Of a stretch of DNA of 64,000 bases, positions 51,349-60,503 are shown one piece after another. Made by a program: the position numbers and the translations under genes. The notes beneath the pieces were generated by a model, which was given only the letters and a program-made list of their open reading frames with translations, was not told the origin of the DNA and searched no databases. The stretch covers positions 62,001 to 126,000 of the forward strand of contig CAXRGQ010000001.1 of assembly GCA_964230215.1 (NCBI GenBank), given 5' to 3'. The stretch comes from JAUILH01 sp964230215. Its GTDB lineage: Bacteria > Bacteroidota > Bacteroidia > Flavobacteriales_D > JAUILH01. The number at the start of each line of letters is the position of its first letter. Within the stretch, counting starts at the first letter, position 1.

Positions 51349-52672
51349 GTCCCCTACTCTTTAACTCAAGATATTTATTAATTGATTTTACGGATAGTTC
51401 TTCAGGCTTACTAATAATCGACTGAATTCCGTACTTTCTCAATTCGCTTGCAATTTGCTGCTTCTCTACCATGTACTTTTCAGCAAGCGTCTTAAAATAA
51501 ACTTCTCTGATAGATTCTGCCGGAGCTTCAATAGCCTCAGCCAGCTCAGTATTTTCAAAGAACACTACCACTAGCAAGTGCATCTGATTTATTTTTCTTA
51601 ACAATGGCAACACACGCTCCACTGCATGAATGCTCTCGAAATTGGTATAAAGCAGTATTAAGCTCCTCCCCTTTATATTCTGACGAATTCCATAGTATAA
51701 GAGTTGATAATTAGCCTCCGCAAACTTGGTCTTTTGTTTATACAGCACATCCATTATCCTCCTAAGTTGGATGCTGCTTCTATCTGCCTTTAGTCGTGCA
51801 CCTAGTTTATCACTGAATGTTATAAGGCCCGCCTTGTCTCCCTTAATCATGGAAATATTGGAGATGGTAAGGCAAGAGTTAATTGCATAATCTAATAAGG
51901 ACATGCCGTTGAAAGGCATTCGCATTGATCTACTCTTATCAATTATACAGTATACTTGTTGAGACCTTTCATCTTGGTACTGGTTAACCATCAGCTCATT
52001 TCGTCTACTAGTTGCCTTCCAGTTGATTACGCGGTAATCGTCGCCCTGCACATAGTTTTTGATTTGCTCAAACTCATTATTTTGACCAAGACGGCGCAAC
52101 TTTTTAATACCATGTTGTGAGGCCGTTCTAGATGTCATTTGCAATTCGTACTGCTTCATCTGCAAAACAGATGGGTACACCTTTACAGTTGTTTTGGCTT
52201 CAATAACCTGTCTAATCTTAAGAATATGAAGGAATGATTCTCGATATGTGAAAATATCTCCAAACTTATATTCTCCTCTTTTTGTAGGATATAATGTATA
52301 CTTTTCTTCGTATGATTCGTTTTTACCTAGAGCACAGCTTAAGCTAAAGTTGCGTAATTGATATTGCACTGGAACTTCATCAATCACCTCAATAAAAAGC
52401 TGTTGTGAACTCAAATTATTAACGGATAAGGTCACATTATTCGGGTCGCCCAGAGACATGTTCTCATTCATTTTGCGCTTGGCATCAAGAAGCGCCGAGC
52501 CTGGAGCGAGCATCATTAAATCCAGGAAGGCTGCCACAAGAAATAAAGCAAAAGCACCAAGCCCTACCCAAAACATAATAGGGATGGCATAGGCTATGAT
52601 AAAAAGTACCGCTACACCTCCCAGGTAATAGAAGAATCTATTTGATAAATATATATTTGAAATTCTACGCAT
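51341..52672 (-). CDS. DUF58 family membrane protein
   Basis: A 443-aa protein with two TM helices near the N-terminus (about 12-50) and a C-terminal vWA-like DUF58 domain: EFEQIKNYVQGDDYRVINWKATSRRNELMV and YCIIDKSRSMRMPFNG, the latter a MIDAS-like DxSxSM. It partners with MoxR ATPases in envelope or metal-insertion chaperone systems, targets mostly unknown. It shares one base with the MoxR gene, the conserved pair. Confidence 0.93.
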   Translation of the reverse strand: MRRISNIYLSNRFFYYLGGVAVLFIIAYAIPIMFWVGLGAFALFLVAAFLDLMMLAPGSALLDAKRKMNENMSLGDPNNVTLSVNNLSSQQLFIEVIDEVPVQYQLRNFSLSCALGKNESYEEKYTLYPTKRGEYKFGDIFTYRESFLHILKIRQVIEAKTTVKVYPSVLQMKQYELQMTSRTASQHGIKKLRRLGQNNEFEQIKNYVQGDDYRVINWKATSRRNELMVNQYQDERSQQVYCIIDKSRSMRMPFNGMSLLDYAINSCLTISNISMIKGDKAGLITFSDKLGARLKADRSSIQLRRIMDVLYKQKTKFAEANYQLLYYGIRQNIKGRSLILLYTNFESIHAVERVLPLLRKINQMHLLVVVFFENTELAEAIEAPAESIREVYFKTLAEKYMVEKQQIASELRKYGIQSIISKPEELSVKSINKYLELKSRGLI

Positions 52673-53778
52673 TATCTAGGAACCTCAACCTTTGCAATAA
52701 TTTCGTCAATGATATGCTGTGCTTGTATACCCTCCATTTCAGCTTCTGGGTTTAGAATTATTCTATGATTGAGCACATGCGGTGCTACAAACTGCACGTC
52801 ATCAGGAATCACAAAATCACGTCCTCTCATAGCCGCAAAAGCCTTAGACGCATGCATCATTGCCAATGATGCTCGTGGCGAACCACCAAGATATAGCTTT
52901 CCGTGATTTCTAGTCTCTATGGTTATTTTAGCAATGTATGAGAGAATGGAATCTTCTACTTTAACCAGTCCTACCTTATCTCTGTGCGCTTTTAGTTTAT
53001 CCGCTGTAAGTACCTGAAGTAATGATCCCAGCTCAGGCGTTTTAGAACTTCTAAACTTCTCTAAGATTTGCTGTTCTTCAGTTAAACTTGGGTAGTCTAA
53101 ATTAATTCTGAATAAGAATCTATCCAGCTGTGCTTCAGGTAAACGATAGGTTCCCTCTTGTTCGACCGGGTTTTGAGTTGCCACAATAATAAATGGATAG
53201 TCCATTTGGTAAGTTTTACCATCTACTGTGATTTGGCGCTCCTCCATCGCCTCAAACAACGCTGCCTGAGTTTTAGCCGGTGCACGATTGATTTCGTCTA
53301 TGAGCACCATATTTGAAAAAATCGGGCCTTTTTTGAACTCAAATTCGCTTGTCTTCATATTATAAACGGAGGTTCCGATTACATCTGAGGGCATTAAATC
53401 TGGAGTAAACTGAATACGTGCAAAATCCACACTTAGCGTTTTTGAAAGTAGCTTACTGGTCATCGTTTTTGCTATGCCTGGCACACCTTCTAACAGTATA
53501 TGACCATCTGCAAGCATTCCAATCAGCAATAAATCCACCATGTCATGTTGTCCAATGAGGTATTTCTGAACCTCAACGCGCACCTTATCTAAATCATGCT
53601 TTAGGGCTGTTAAGTCAATTGTGCTGCTGGCAATTGGCGGAACAGTAGGCATAGATGGTGGTGTAATTCCTCCAGCGTCACTTGATGGCACATCTGGTTT
53701 CTCAATATTGTCTCCAGTGTTACTGCTAGCTGGTTGATATGCCGAATGGTCTTCGTTTTCTTTTGGTTTATCTTCCAT
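52672..53778 (-). CDS. MoxR family AAA+ ATPase
   Basis: A 368-aa AAA+ ATPase. Walker A ILLEGVPGIAKTMTSK, PDLMPSDVIGTSVYN, Walker B KGPIFSNMVLIDEINRAPAKTQAALFEAMEERQI and VATQNPVEQEGTYRLPEAQLDRFLF are textbook MoxR. The first about 55 residues are Pro/Ser/Asn rich. MoxR proteins act as chaperones with DUF58/vWA partners. It is preceded 2 bp upstream by the DUF4350-like gene in the same operon. Confidence 0.96.
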   Translation of the reverse strand: MEDKPKENEDHSAYQPASSNTGDNIEKPDVPSSDAGGITPPSMPTVPPIASSTIDLTALKHDLDKVRVEVQKYLIGQHDMVDLLLIGMLADGHILLEGVPGIAKTMTSKLLSKTLSVDFARIQFTPDLMPSDVIGTSVYNMKTSEFEFKKGPIFSNMVLIDEINRAPAKTQAALFEAMEERQITVDGKTYQMDYPFIIVATQNPVEQEGTYRLPEAQLDRFLFRINLDYPSLTEEQQILEKFRSSKTPELGSLLQVLTADKLKAHRDKVGLVKVEDSILSYIAKITIETRNHGKLYLGGSPRASLAMMHASKAFAAMRGRDFVIPDDVQFVAPHVLNHRIILNPEAEMEGIQAQHIIDEIIAKVEVPR

Positions 53779-53780
53779 GA

Positions 53781-55313
53781 TTATTTACAATTTGTGTGAA
53801 ATTTTTCAATTAGTTGGTGTAGTTCTATTAGTTTTTTCTTGGAGAATGAACGACCCGAATCAAGTTCCTTAAAATTCGCCAATATCTCTGTGATTTCATC
53901 TTTCTTAATCCCTGAGTTATGGGCTAATCGTTCCTCAAATTTTTCATCCAATTCGTTTGTATTGATATGATACCTATTCCTGACAAAATGAAGAAAGTTT
54001 TTACGTTTCTGAATTGCCAAATTTCTATGCTGATTTTTACTCAGATACAAGCTACTTACTGTATCAACAAATTCTTTTGAACTGTTTTTATCCTTCTCAA
54101 CCAATGGTATAACCCTTTGTTTTCGCTTGGCACGAAATATAACGTATAACACCCCCATGATTAACAAAATAAGATACGCCCACAGCAGTGCTTGATTCGT
54201 TAACAGATGCTCTAAGGGACTTCTTGAAATGGTAGGTTCAACAGAATCGTTTGAAGAAGACTCACCGTCATAGTCACTGTCTTCATGATTATTTAATCCA
54301 TCGCCATCATCATCTTCAATATTTGATTCATTCCTATCCGGAATTCCATCATCATCCGTGTCTTTATTTCCCTCTACACTATCATCGATACCATCGCCAT
54401 CCGAATCCGTATCTTCATGATCAGTCAGACCATCATAATCTCTATCACGTTTGTTTGATTCCTGACTATCTGGAATGCCATCTCCGTCGGTATCCTTATC
54501 TCCTTCTTCTTCATCACTTATTCCATCGCCATCCTGATCATCTCCTCTACGATAAGTACCAGAGCCAATTGTGTAATAAACAATCTTCTCGAATCCTGAA
54601 TAATTATCAATCAAGAAATAGTCGCCATTTATTTGCTTAAAAAGCCATTGAATTATGGCGTCTCCATGCTCACTCTTTAGCGTATAATTACTAAAGAGTA
54701 TTGGGGTTGAGCAGAAATAAATAAATCCCTTCCCCTTTTGGATTCTGACCATAATTGGCTCACCCAAATCATCTCTCAAAAGCACTTCAGCATTTAGAAA
54801 TGGGTGTGATGTCGTAGAGATAAACTTCCAGGCATAGTCATACTGAGTATAGTCTGAAACATATGCCAATTCTAGACCTGGAAAACCAGAGCCTGAAATT
54901 GAAATTGCAGCTTTCGGCTCTTCCTTCCATGGTTCGTCAAAAAACTTTTCTTCAACTATTGAAGGCAACTCCTCACATATAATTACCGCCTCATTTCCAC
55001 TGCCTACAAAATCTAGCACCGTTTGGTAATCGCGATATCTCCAGTGCAGGTCATACGCGTATGTAATAATCACACTATTTTCGAGAGGCTCAGATAATTC
55101 GTCAAAATGCTCATATATGGGCACCTCAAAATAATCGAATTCGTAGTTATTGATAATCATTTCCTGAAGGATATATCCTCCATATGGTTCCATTGATGTG
55201 ACATCATAATGCGGCTCCCAAACCGGAGAACTAAATACAAAATCCGGCTCGTCATCTTGTGCGAATAATGGCACAAATGCAAACAACAACAGATATGTAA
55301 TTAAGCCTCTCAT
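53781..55313 (-). CDS. DUF4350-like membrane protein with inserted thrombospondin type 3 repeats
   Basis: A 510-aa protein: signal peptide 1-18 (...FVPLFAQ), a DUF4350/GATase-like domain (about 20-245), then an Asp-rich block at 258-352 of TSP3-type repeats (DQDGDGISD, DTDGDGIPD, DTDSDGDGIDD, DTDDDGIPD, DDDGDGLNN). A TM helix at about 375-395 and a basic cytoplasmic tail complete it. TSP3 repeats bind Ca2+. The operon position between MoxR and DUF4129 is that of DUF4350 genes in Bacteroidota, but the repeat insert is unusual. Confidence 0.85.
   Translation of the reverse strand: MRGLITYLLLFAFVPLFAQDDEPDFVFSSPVWEPHYDVTSMEPYGGYILQEMIINNYEFDYFEVPIYEHFDELSEPLENSVIITYAYDLHWRYRDYQTVLDFVGSGNEAVIICEELPSIVEEKFFDEPWKEEPKAAISISGSGFPGLELAYVSDYTQYDYAWKFISTTSHPFLNAEVLLRDDLGEPIMVRIQKGKGFIYFCSTPILFSNYTLKSEHGDAIIQWLFKQINGDYFLIDNYSGFEKIVYYTIGSGTYRRGDDQDGDGISDEEEGDKDTDGDGIPDSQESNKRDRDYDGLTDHEDTDSDGDGIDDSVEGNKDTDDDGIPDRNESNIEDDDGDGLNNHEDSDYDGESSSNDSVEPTISRSPLEHLLTNQALLWAYLILLIMGVLYVIFRAKRKQRVIPLVEKDKNSSKEFVDTVSSLYLSKNQHRNLAIQKRKNFLHFVRNRYHINTNELDEKFEERLAHNSGIKKDEITEILANFKELDSGRSFSKKKLIELHQLIEKFHTNCK
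54258..54542 (-). repeat. TSP3-type calcium-binding repeat block within the DUF4350-like gene
   Basis: Five to six imperfect units of about 12-20 codons, each with DxDxDGxxD spacing, encode residues 258-352. Codons for Asp are interleaved as GAT-rich repeats, visible on the plus strand as ATC/CATC tracts. Confidence 0.85.
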
Positions 55314-55315
55314 AC

Positions 55316-56239
55316 TTATCTCACACCAAGCTCAGTTAGTAGTTTCTTAAAATTTGCTGAAAGGGTGGTAAACTCACTTTCCGTAATTGGACGTTTACCA
55401 TACCAGACTACTTCAAAAATATTGACACAACTTGAAAAATCTTGATAGTAAGGACTGGCTGACATTTCTCTTAAATACTGAAGGTTCGTCTTTTCTTTTT
55501 CCCAAACGATTAACCTTTTTTCAAATAAATCCTTCATAATAAAGGTGAAATACACTCGGATTGCGGCGCGGTAATCACCTTTTTTTATTGCTGCTTCTAA
55601 AGCCAGTTCCAACTCTGTTTTACTAATTTCTGCGGGTGACGTATCTCCCCCCTCCAGAATAGCTGAAAGTTTGGTATCACCAGATGCATTTTTTGACTGA
55701 ATTACACGATAGATTATATAGGCAATTAAAATGGCGGCCGCAATAATGCCTAGTACCATAAATAGATTTGCACTACCCTGACTTTTATTGATTGATGTAT
55801 CTCTATCGTCGATAAGTACATCAGGTTTAGTAGACTCCTTTTTGTCGCTATCGCGAAGGTCTTCCTTATCCTTATTAAATGGATTTTTGTCACTATCCAT
55901 TGCCTTTCCACCATCTTTGGAGTATTTCTCTTTGTCGGATAAGCTTTCGGCATCCTCATCAGGGTCAAAATCCGGGTCATACTCAAAGTCTTCATACAAA
56001 TCTTTTAAAGGCGCATTGCTCTTATGAGAAGGCCCACCCTGAACGGCCCTCCTCCCGTCGGAAGAGCCTCCACCGCTTATCGGTCCAATTTCAAAGTTGC
56101 CTCCGTCCCCCGACGAGCTGTGATCTTCTGGCACATACTTATCATATCTGATTGAGCGTTTAAGATCCTCAAAAAAGCTGTCTTGAGACCATACGCAAAG
56201 GCTAAACAGAAACAATATGTTAAATAGTATCGTCCTCAT
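55316..56239 (-). CDS. DUF4129 domain-containing membrane protein
   Basis: A 307-aa protein with signal peptide (to about residue 18, ...CVWSQ), a Ser/Asp/Lys-rich extracytoplasmic segment, one TM helix at about 157-178 (FMVLGIIAAAILIAYII) and a C-terminal DUF4129 domain (TELELALEAAIKKGDYRAAIRVYFTFIMKDL...EMSASPYYQDFSSCVNIFEVVWYGKRPITESEF). It overlaps the SpoIIM-fusion gene by 20 bp and lies in the MoxR/DUF58 operon. Molecular function unknown. Confidence 0.9.
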   Translation of the reverse strand: MRTILFNILFLFSLCVWSQDSFFEDLKRSIRYDKYVPEDHSSSGDGGNFEIGPISGGGSSDGRRAVQGGPSHKSNAPLKDLYEDFEYDPDFDPDEDAESLSDKEKYSKDGGKAMDSDKNPFNKDKEDLRDSDKKESTKPDVLIDDRDTSINKSQGSANLFMVLGIIAAAILIAYIIYRVIQSKNASGDTKLSAILEGGDTSPAEISKTELELALEAAIKKGDYRAAIRVYFTFIMKDLFEKRLIVWEKEKTNLQYLREMSASPYYQDFSSCVNIFEVVWYGKRPITESEFTTLSANFKKLLTELGVR

Positions 56240-58103
56240 CGTATGTTTCGTAAACCTTGTTTTCTTTCCCGAATTGCTCCAACTTCATTCGCAAGCCAAC
56301 CGCTTCCACATGCTCCCTATTTGAGTAATACTGAAGTGCAAATGCAATGTAAAACAGTGGAATTACAAACTGTGCAATTGCCACGTATAGAATACCATCA
56401 ACTACATTTAAAGCTAAGTAAGGATCATCCATCAATGGTATAAAATGCCATGCTAATAACTCTTGAATTTGCTGATAGACCCCATTGCTTTGAAAAACCT
56501 CATAATCCCCTATGATAACCGGGTACATGAAATAGTGTAGCATAATTAAAAACACAGTGAAAACAAGGAAAATAACGATACTATCCATAAGTTTTTTGAA
56601 GGATAATGATATTGCCTTTGACGGGTTTTCGTTCTGGGATATACTAAACATAATAAATGCCAAAGCAGGTAGTAAAAACAATAGCAAAACTTGTATCCCC
56701 ACAGGTGTATATGTAAACACAATAAACGGTATACATGCAAATGGTATGAGCTTCCAAACATTCTTTAACACAAAAGGCCAAGGCTTAACATCTTCACTCT
56801 CTGTCATCTTAAATCCTGACCAAAATAGGCACATTGATATACTCATAAAGACAATATGGATAGACATTAAAATCCAATCAGGATTATTTGTGGTTCCTGC
56901 AATGACATGCGCAAGTTCCCTCCAAGAGTAGAACAAACCGCTAAAGCTATCTTGTGAAAATGCCACTGCATACGTAACAAGTGCTGCTAGGTGAAGTAAG
57001 GTATTCATAACGATAGCGCCCCCAATATTTAAGAATATAGATCTATACCAAGTAAAAGTAGCAGTAAACGTCTCGCTTACCTTGCGGACCTTCCACTTAT
57101 CCATTAAAGCAGGTTTTTTATAGACTGGCTCACCATCCAAACTGTCCTCATCTGTACCCCTAAACTTGATGTATGGATAAACAACAAAGTATAGGATCAT
57201 AATTAGCATGGACACCCCGATTATAGTCCAATTCTTCCAATCTGGCATTTCTAAATAGAGTCGTGTAACGTAAGACTCAATAAATGCGGCTACAATTATA
57301 AAAGGTATCGTACCTATGATTATTTTAATCCCTCTTTTACCACCTATAATCATTGATTGACCACGGGTGTAGGTCTTGGGGAATAATAGACTATTTCCTA
57401 TCACAATGCCAGCTGCTCCAGCAATCACAATAGATGATATTTCAAAGGCACCGTGCAGCCAAATGGCGGATTGGGCGACGACAAATACACCTTTTACTTT
57501 AAAATAATAGATAAATGCACCAAGCATCACACCGTTAAATAGCATAAAAATTAAAGTCCCAACACTAAACAGTATTCCAAAAGCAAAGGCAGTTAGTGCT
57601 ACCCGAATATTGTTCTGAGCAATCCTGGCAAACATAAACTCTTCACCACTTGTACTGTATACTTTCATTGGGTCACCTTGCTCAATATATTCGTCCGTCA
57701 TATCCACATAAGCATCACCTAAAATTATTCGTGGGAAATCGTGATCATTGTGTGTCGAAATGGCTCCGATAGCCGTGGCAAGTAAAATAAATATGAAATT
57801 AAAAAGCAGAATTTTTCGTGCCCTATACATTTCCAACGGCAAGTCCTGGGTCCAAAAAGTTATAAGCCGACTTTTAACCGTCTTTCTTGCCTTATAAACA
57901 TTCATGAAAACACCCTGAGCAAGTTGATTAAGGTAAACTCTTACCGTTCTTTTAGGGTAGTGAGTTTGAGCGTATGACAAGTCATCGGTAATTTCAACAA
58001 ATAACTTGCTTACTTCATCTGGATCTGCACTGCTGGACTTAGAAAGAGTTTCGAATCGCTGCCACTTCTTCTTATTCTGCTCTATAAACTTAACTTCTTT
58101 CAT
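56220..58103 (-). CDS. SpoIIM-family membrane protein fused to a second polytopic domain
   Basis: A 627-aa protein, about twice the usual SpoIIM length. Residues about 1-325 match the stage II sporulation protein M family: AQTHYPKRTVRVYLNQLA, NNIRVALTAFAFGILFSVGTLIFMLFNGVMLGAF and IWLHGAFEISSIVIAGAAGIVIG. Residues about 345-627 carry six or so further TM helices and end YSNREHVEAVGLRMKLEQFG, resembling the separate polytopic membrane protein often found in such operons. The fusion is not a sequencing frame error as the frame is continuous. First gene of the operon; this is not a sporulating lineage. Confidence 0.88.
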   Translation of the reverse strand: MKEVKFIEQNKKKWQRFETLSKSSSADPDEVSKLFVEITDDLSYAQTHYPKRTVRVYLNQLAQGVFMNVYKARKTVKSRLITFWTQDLPLEMYRARKILLFNFIFILLATAIGAISTHNDHDFPRIILGDAYVDMTDEYIEQGDPMKVYSTSGEEFMFARIAQNNIRVALTAFAFGILFSVGTLIFMLFNGVMLGAFIYYFKVKGVFVVAQSAIWLHGAFEISSIVIAGAAGIVIGNSLLFPKTYTRGQSMIIGGKRGIKIIIGTIPFIIVAAFIESYVTRLYLEMPDWKNWTIIGVSMLIMILYFVVYPYIKFRGTDEDSLDGEPVYKKPALMDKWKVRKVSETFTATFTWYRSIFLNIGGAIVMNTLLHLAALVTYAVAFSQDSFSGLFYSWRELAHVIAGTTNNPDWILMSIHIVFMSISMCLFWSGFKMTESEDVKPWPFVLKNVWKLIPFACIPFIVFTYTPVGIQVLLLFLLPALAFIMFSISQNENPSKAISLSFKKLMDSIVIFLVFTVFLIMLHYFMYPVIIGDYEVFQSNGVYQQIQELLAWHFIPLMDDPYLALNVVDGILYVAIAQFVIPLFYIAFALQYYSNREHVEAVGLRMKLEQFGKENKVYETYDEDDTI

Positions 58104-58170
58104 TCATCTTCCTCTCAAGGGGCTTGTTAAAAATAGTTGATTATCTTAGAACAACAAAACAAAGTTTTTA

Positions 58171-58914
58171 GTGAAAAACGTAGACATATCAACACCCAAT
58201 CATGTAACGATTGCATATGATCTAGCTGGCTTAAGCCAAAGAATAGTGTCTACTATTATTGATTTTGTTGTGATTGTTGTGTATTTCTACATAATTGGAA
58301 TAAGCAGTTTAAGCAATGTCAATACCGTGTCTGAACTAGAAACCGGTCAATTTATTCTCATTCTGTTGAGCATACCCGCTATGACCTACAGTCTTATTTG
58401 TGAAGCCTTTTTTAACGGACAAAGTTTGGGGAAATTAGCGCTTGGTATTAAGGTGATTCGAATGGACGGGAAAAAACCAGGGCTTGGAGAAGCCACTATT
58501 CGCTGGGTGTTTAGGTTGGTTGATATTTGGTTTTCTGCCGGAGCCATTGGCACCATGCTTGTTTCTAGCACAGAAAGAGGACAAAGAATTGGCGACTTAC
58601 TTGCCAATACAACGGTAATTCGGACAAAACCCAACACCTTATACACGATTGATGATTTAATGTCTATAAAAGATAGTAGCAAGCACGAACCAAAATATCA
58701 GGGGGTTGTACAGTTTTCTGATGAAGATATGTTGCTATTGAAAAACGCTGTAGATAGGGCGCGCAAAAACCCGAACAAACATCATGAAAAACTTTTGGAA
58801 GATTTGTGCCTTAAAATTGAAAATAAACTAAACATTTCTCGCCCACCAAAAGGGTCAAACGAGAAGTTCTTGAAGTCCATTCTTCAGGATTATATAGTTC
58901 TAACACGCTCATAA
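58171..58914 (+). CDS. RDD family membrane protein
   Basis: A 247-aa protein with a GTG start at 58171. RDD motifs: SQRIVSTIIDFVVIVVYF (TM1 with Arg and Asp), EAFFNGQSLGKLALGIKVIRMDGKKPGLGEATIRWVFRLVD and STERGQRIGDLLANTTVI. The C-terminal 80 residues are soluble and charged. It is divergent from the SpoIIM operon and is a common companion of those genes. Its ORF abuts rsmI with no gap. Function unknown; some RDD proteins are transporters. Confidence 0.9.
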   Translation: MKNVDISTPNHVTIAYDLAGLSQRIVSTIIDFVVIVVYFYIIGISSLSNVNTVSELETGQFILILLSIPAMTYSLICEAFFNGQSLGKLALGIKVIRMDGKKPGLGEATIRWVFRLVDIWFSAGAIGTMLVSSTERGQRIGDLLANTTVIRTKPNTLYTIDDLMSIKDSSKHEPKYQGVVQFSDEDMLLLKNAVDRARKNPNKHHEKLLEDLCLKIENKLNISRPPKGSNEKFLKSILQDYIVLTRS

Positions 58915-59580
58915 ATGCTATACTTAGTACCTACTCCAGTTGGAAATTTAGATGACATGACGTTCAGAGCTGTCTCTACTTTAAAAAATGTCAATTATAT
59001 ACTGGCGGAAGACACGCGGGTGACAGGAAAGCTACTTAAGCACTTTTCGATCGACACTAAAATGCGTGCCTATCATGCACATAATGAGCACAAAGTTTTG
59101 GACGGAATAATAGATGAACTTGATACCGGAGTTGATATTGCAATTGTCACGGATGCAGGCACTCCAGGCATATCTGACCCTGGCTTTTTGTTGGTGCGTG
59201 CTTGTCATGAAAAAGGCATTTCGGTAAGTTGTTTGCCAGGCGCCACAGCCATTATTCCAGCGATTGTATCTTCTGGCTTGCCATGTGAAAAGTTTGTTTT
59301 TGAGGGTTTTTTGCCGCAGAAAAAGGGAAGACAAACGCGCTTTTTAGCACTCGCCGAGGAAGAACGCACCATCGTGTTGTATGAATCTCCGCATAGATTG
59401 GTGAAGTCGCTTAAACAAATGCTTGAATTTTGGGGAGATAGACAAGCCTGTGTTTCTCGCGAAATATCTAAAATCTATGAAGAACACAGAAGCGGCTTAT
59501 TGTCAGAGTTAATCTCATATTATGACCAGCAAGCTGTAAAGGGTGAGATAGTATTATCTGTTGAAGGGAAAAAGGCTTGA
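58915..59580 (+). CDS. rsmI: 16S rRNA (cytidine(1402)-2'-O)-methyltransferase RsmI
   Basis: A 221-aa tetrapyrrole-methylase-fold enzyme that 2'-O-methylates C1402. LYLVPTPVGNLDDMTFRAVSTLK, AEDTRVTGKLLKHF, VTDAGTPGISDPGF, SCLPGATAIIPAIVSSGLP and FEGFLPQKKGRQTR are characteristic. The start directly follows the RDD stop. Length is slightly shorter than many family members, which have an extra C-terminal region. Confidence 0.96.
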   Translation: MLYLVPTPVGNLDDMTFRAVSTLKNVNYILAEDTRVTGKLLKHFSIDTKMRAYHAHNEHKVLDGIIDELDTGVDIAIVTDAGTPGISDPGFLLVRACHEKGISVSCLPGATAIIPAIVSSGLPCEKFVFEGFLPQKKGRQTRFLALAEEERTIVLYESPHRLVKSLKQMLEFWGDRQACVSREISKIYEEHRSGLLSELISYYDQQAVKGEIVLSVEGKKA

Positions 59581-59593
59581 TTTTTGTAAATTA

Positions 59594-60046
59594 ATGAATA
59601 TGCAGATTTTGCTTGCAATAGGATGTGTACTTATCAGCTTGAATGCCATGACTCAGGTGGGCCTTGGCGAAACTCAAGACATAGAATCCAATGACAGTCT
59701 AGTAGTAAGTGAAGAAGCTTATCTAGCTAAATGCGAGACAAACGAAATTGTAGATAGGAAAACCTGCACAGAAGAGAGTTTGCTAGATTATATGATGAGT
59801 GAGTTATCATTTCCAGATGAAGCGACAGCCGATGGAGTGCATCAATTCCAATTAACTGCAGAATTTATTATTGACACAAGTGGTTTAGTGAGCGAAATAA
59901 AGGTGCTGGATGAAAATCCAAAATATGGCGTTAAGGAAATAAAAACATGGCTAAGGTCTTGTCCAAAATGGATACCAGCGCGCAACAACGGCAAAGCAAT
60001 TAAAACAAAGTATACAATCCCGGTGTATTTTAACGATCAGTGGTAA
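59594..60046 (+). CDS. exported TonB C-terminal-domain-like protein
   Basis: A 150-aa protein from ATG 59594; the ORF opens at 59561 but that ATG lies in rsmI. A signal peptide (MNMQILLAIGCVLISLNAMTQ) is followed by a TonB_C-like fold: LTAEFIIDTSGLVSEIKVLDENPKYGVKEIKTWLRSCPKWIPARNNGKAIKTKYTIPV. No N-terminal membrane anchor or Pro-rich spacer is present, so it is not a full energy transducer. It overlaps the convergent gene by 17 bp. Confidence 0.83.
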   Translation: MNMQILLAIGCVLISLNAMTQVGLGETQDIESNDSLVVSEEAYLAKCETNEIVDRKTCTEESLLDYMMSELSFPDEATADGVHQFQLTAEFIIDTSGLVSEIKVLDENPKYGVKEIKTWLRSCPKWIPARNNGKAIKTKYTIPVYFNDQW

Positions 60047-60503
60047 TGCTGTCGGCATAAGCCAAACTCAAGGTCTTAAACAATTCACCTTTAGACGGAG
60101 ACGCCCCTTTTTTAATCAAATCAAACATCTCTTCTTCTCGCGTTGATTCATATTCTTTATCAAGCATAAAAATCTCAGCTCCACCCTCTAACAGTTCTTC
60201 AACACCATTGAATTCATCTTGCTTGCTATTGACTTTGACACCAATCCATATGGCCTTACTTGTGGTGAACTGAAAAGCGTTTATCCCATGTTCCGTTTTG
60301 TGATCTAGGTACATAATTTTGCGCAAAACAGTGGAATATATCATATCGCTAAAGGCGTCTATAATGCCATTGGCAACATCTGGCTTGTTAGCCTTCATAT
60401 CTACCCAACTTTCTGCATCTATTCCGTTGACTGCCAGAAACTGAATAAATTCCTCTCTGAATAATTCTAATTCTTCTATATCAAGTGGTCTAAATTTCAT
60501 CAC
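60030..60503 (-). CDS. small conserved protein of the DUF6495 type
   Basis: A 157-aa soluble protein. MKFRPLDIEELELFREEFIQFLAVNGIDAESWVDMK, FSDMIYSTVLRKIMYLDHKTE and a C-terminal FDLIKKGASPSKGELFKTLSLAYAD look like a Bacteroidota-specific family I recall as DUF6495; this assignment is tentative. It overlaps the upstream 533-aa gene by 4 bp and the convergent TonB_C-like gene by 17 bp. Function unknown. Confidence 0.82.
   Translation of the reverse strand: MMKFRPLDIEELELFREEFIQFLAVNGIDAESWVDMKANKPDVANGIIDAFSDMIYSTVLRKIMYLDHKTEHGINAFQFTTSKAIWIGVKVNSKQDEFNGVEELLEGGAEIFMLDKEYESTREEEMFDLIKKGASPSKGELFKTLSLAYADSITTDR

Noticed and set aside
54251..54640. Plus-strand His/Tyr-rich ORF opposite the TSP3 block
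   Set aside because: It is the antisense reading of the Asp-rich repeats (ATC/CATC tracts) and has no independent support.
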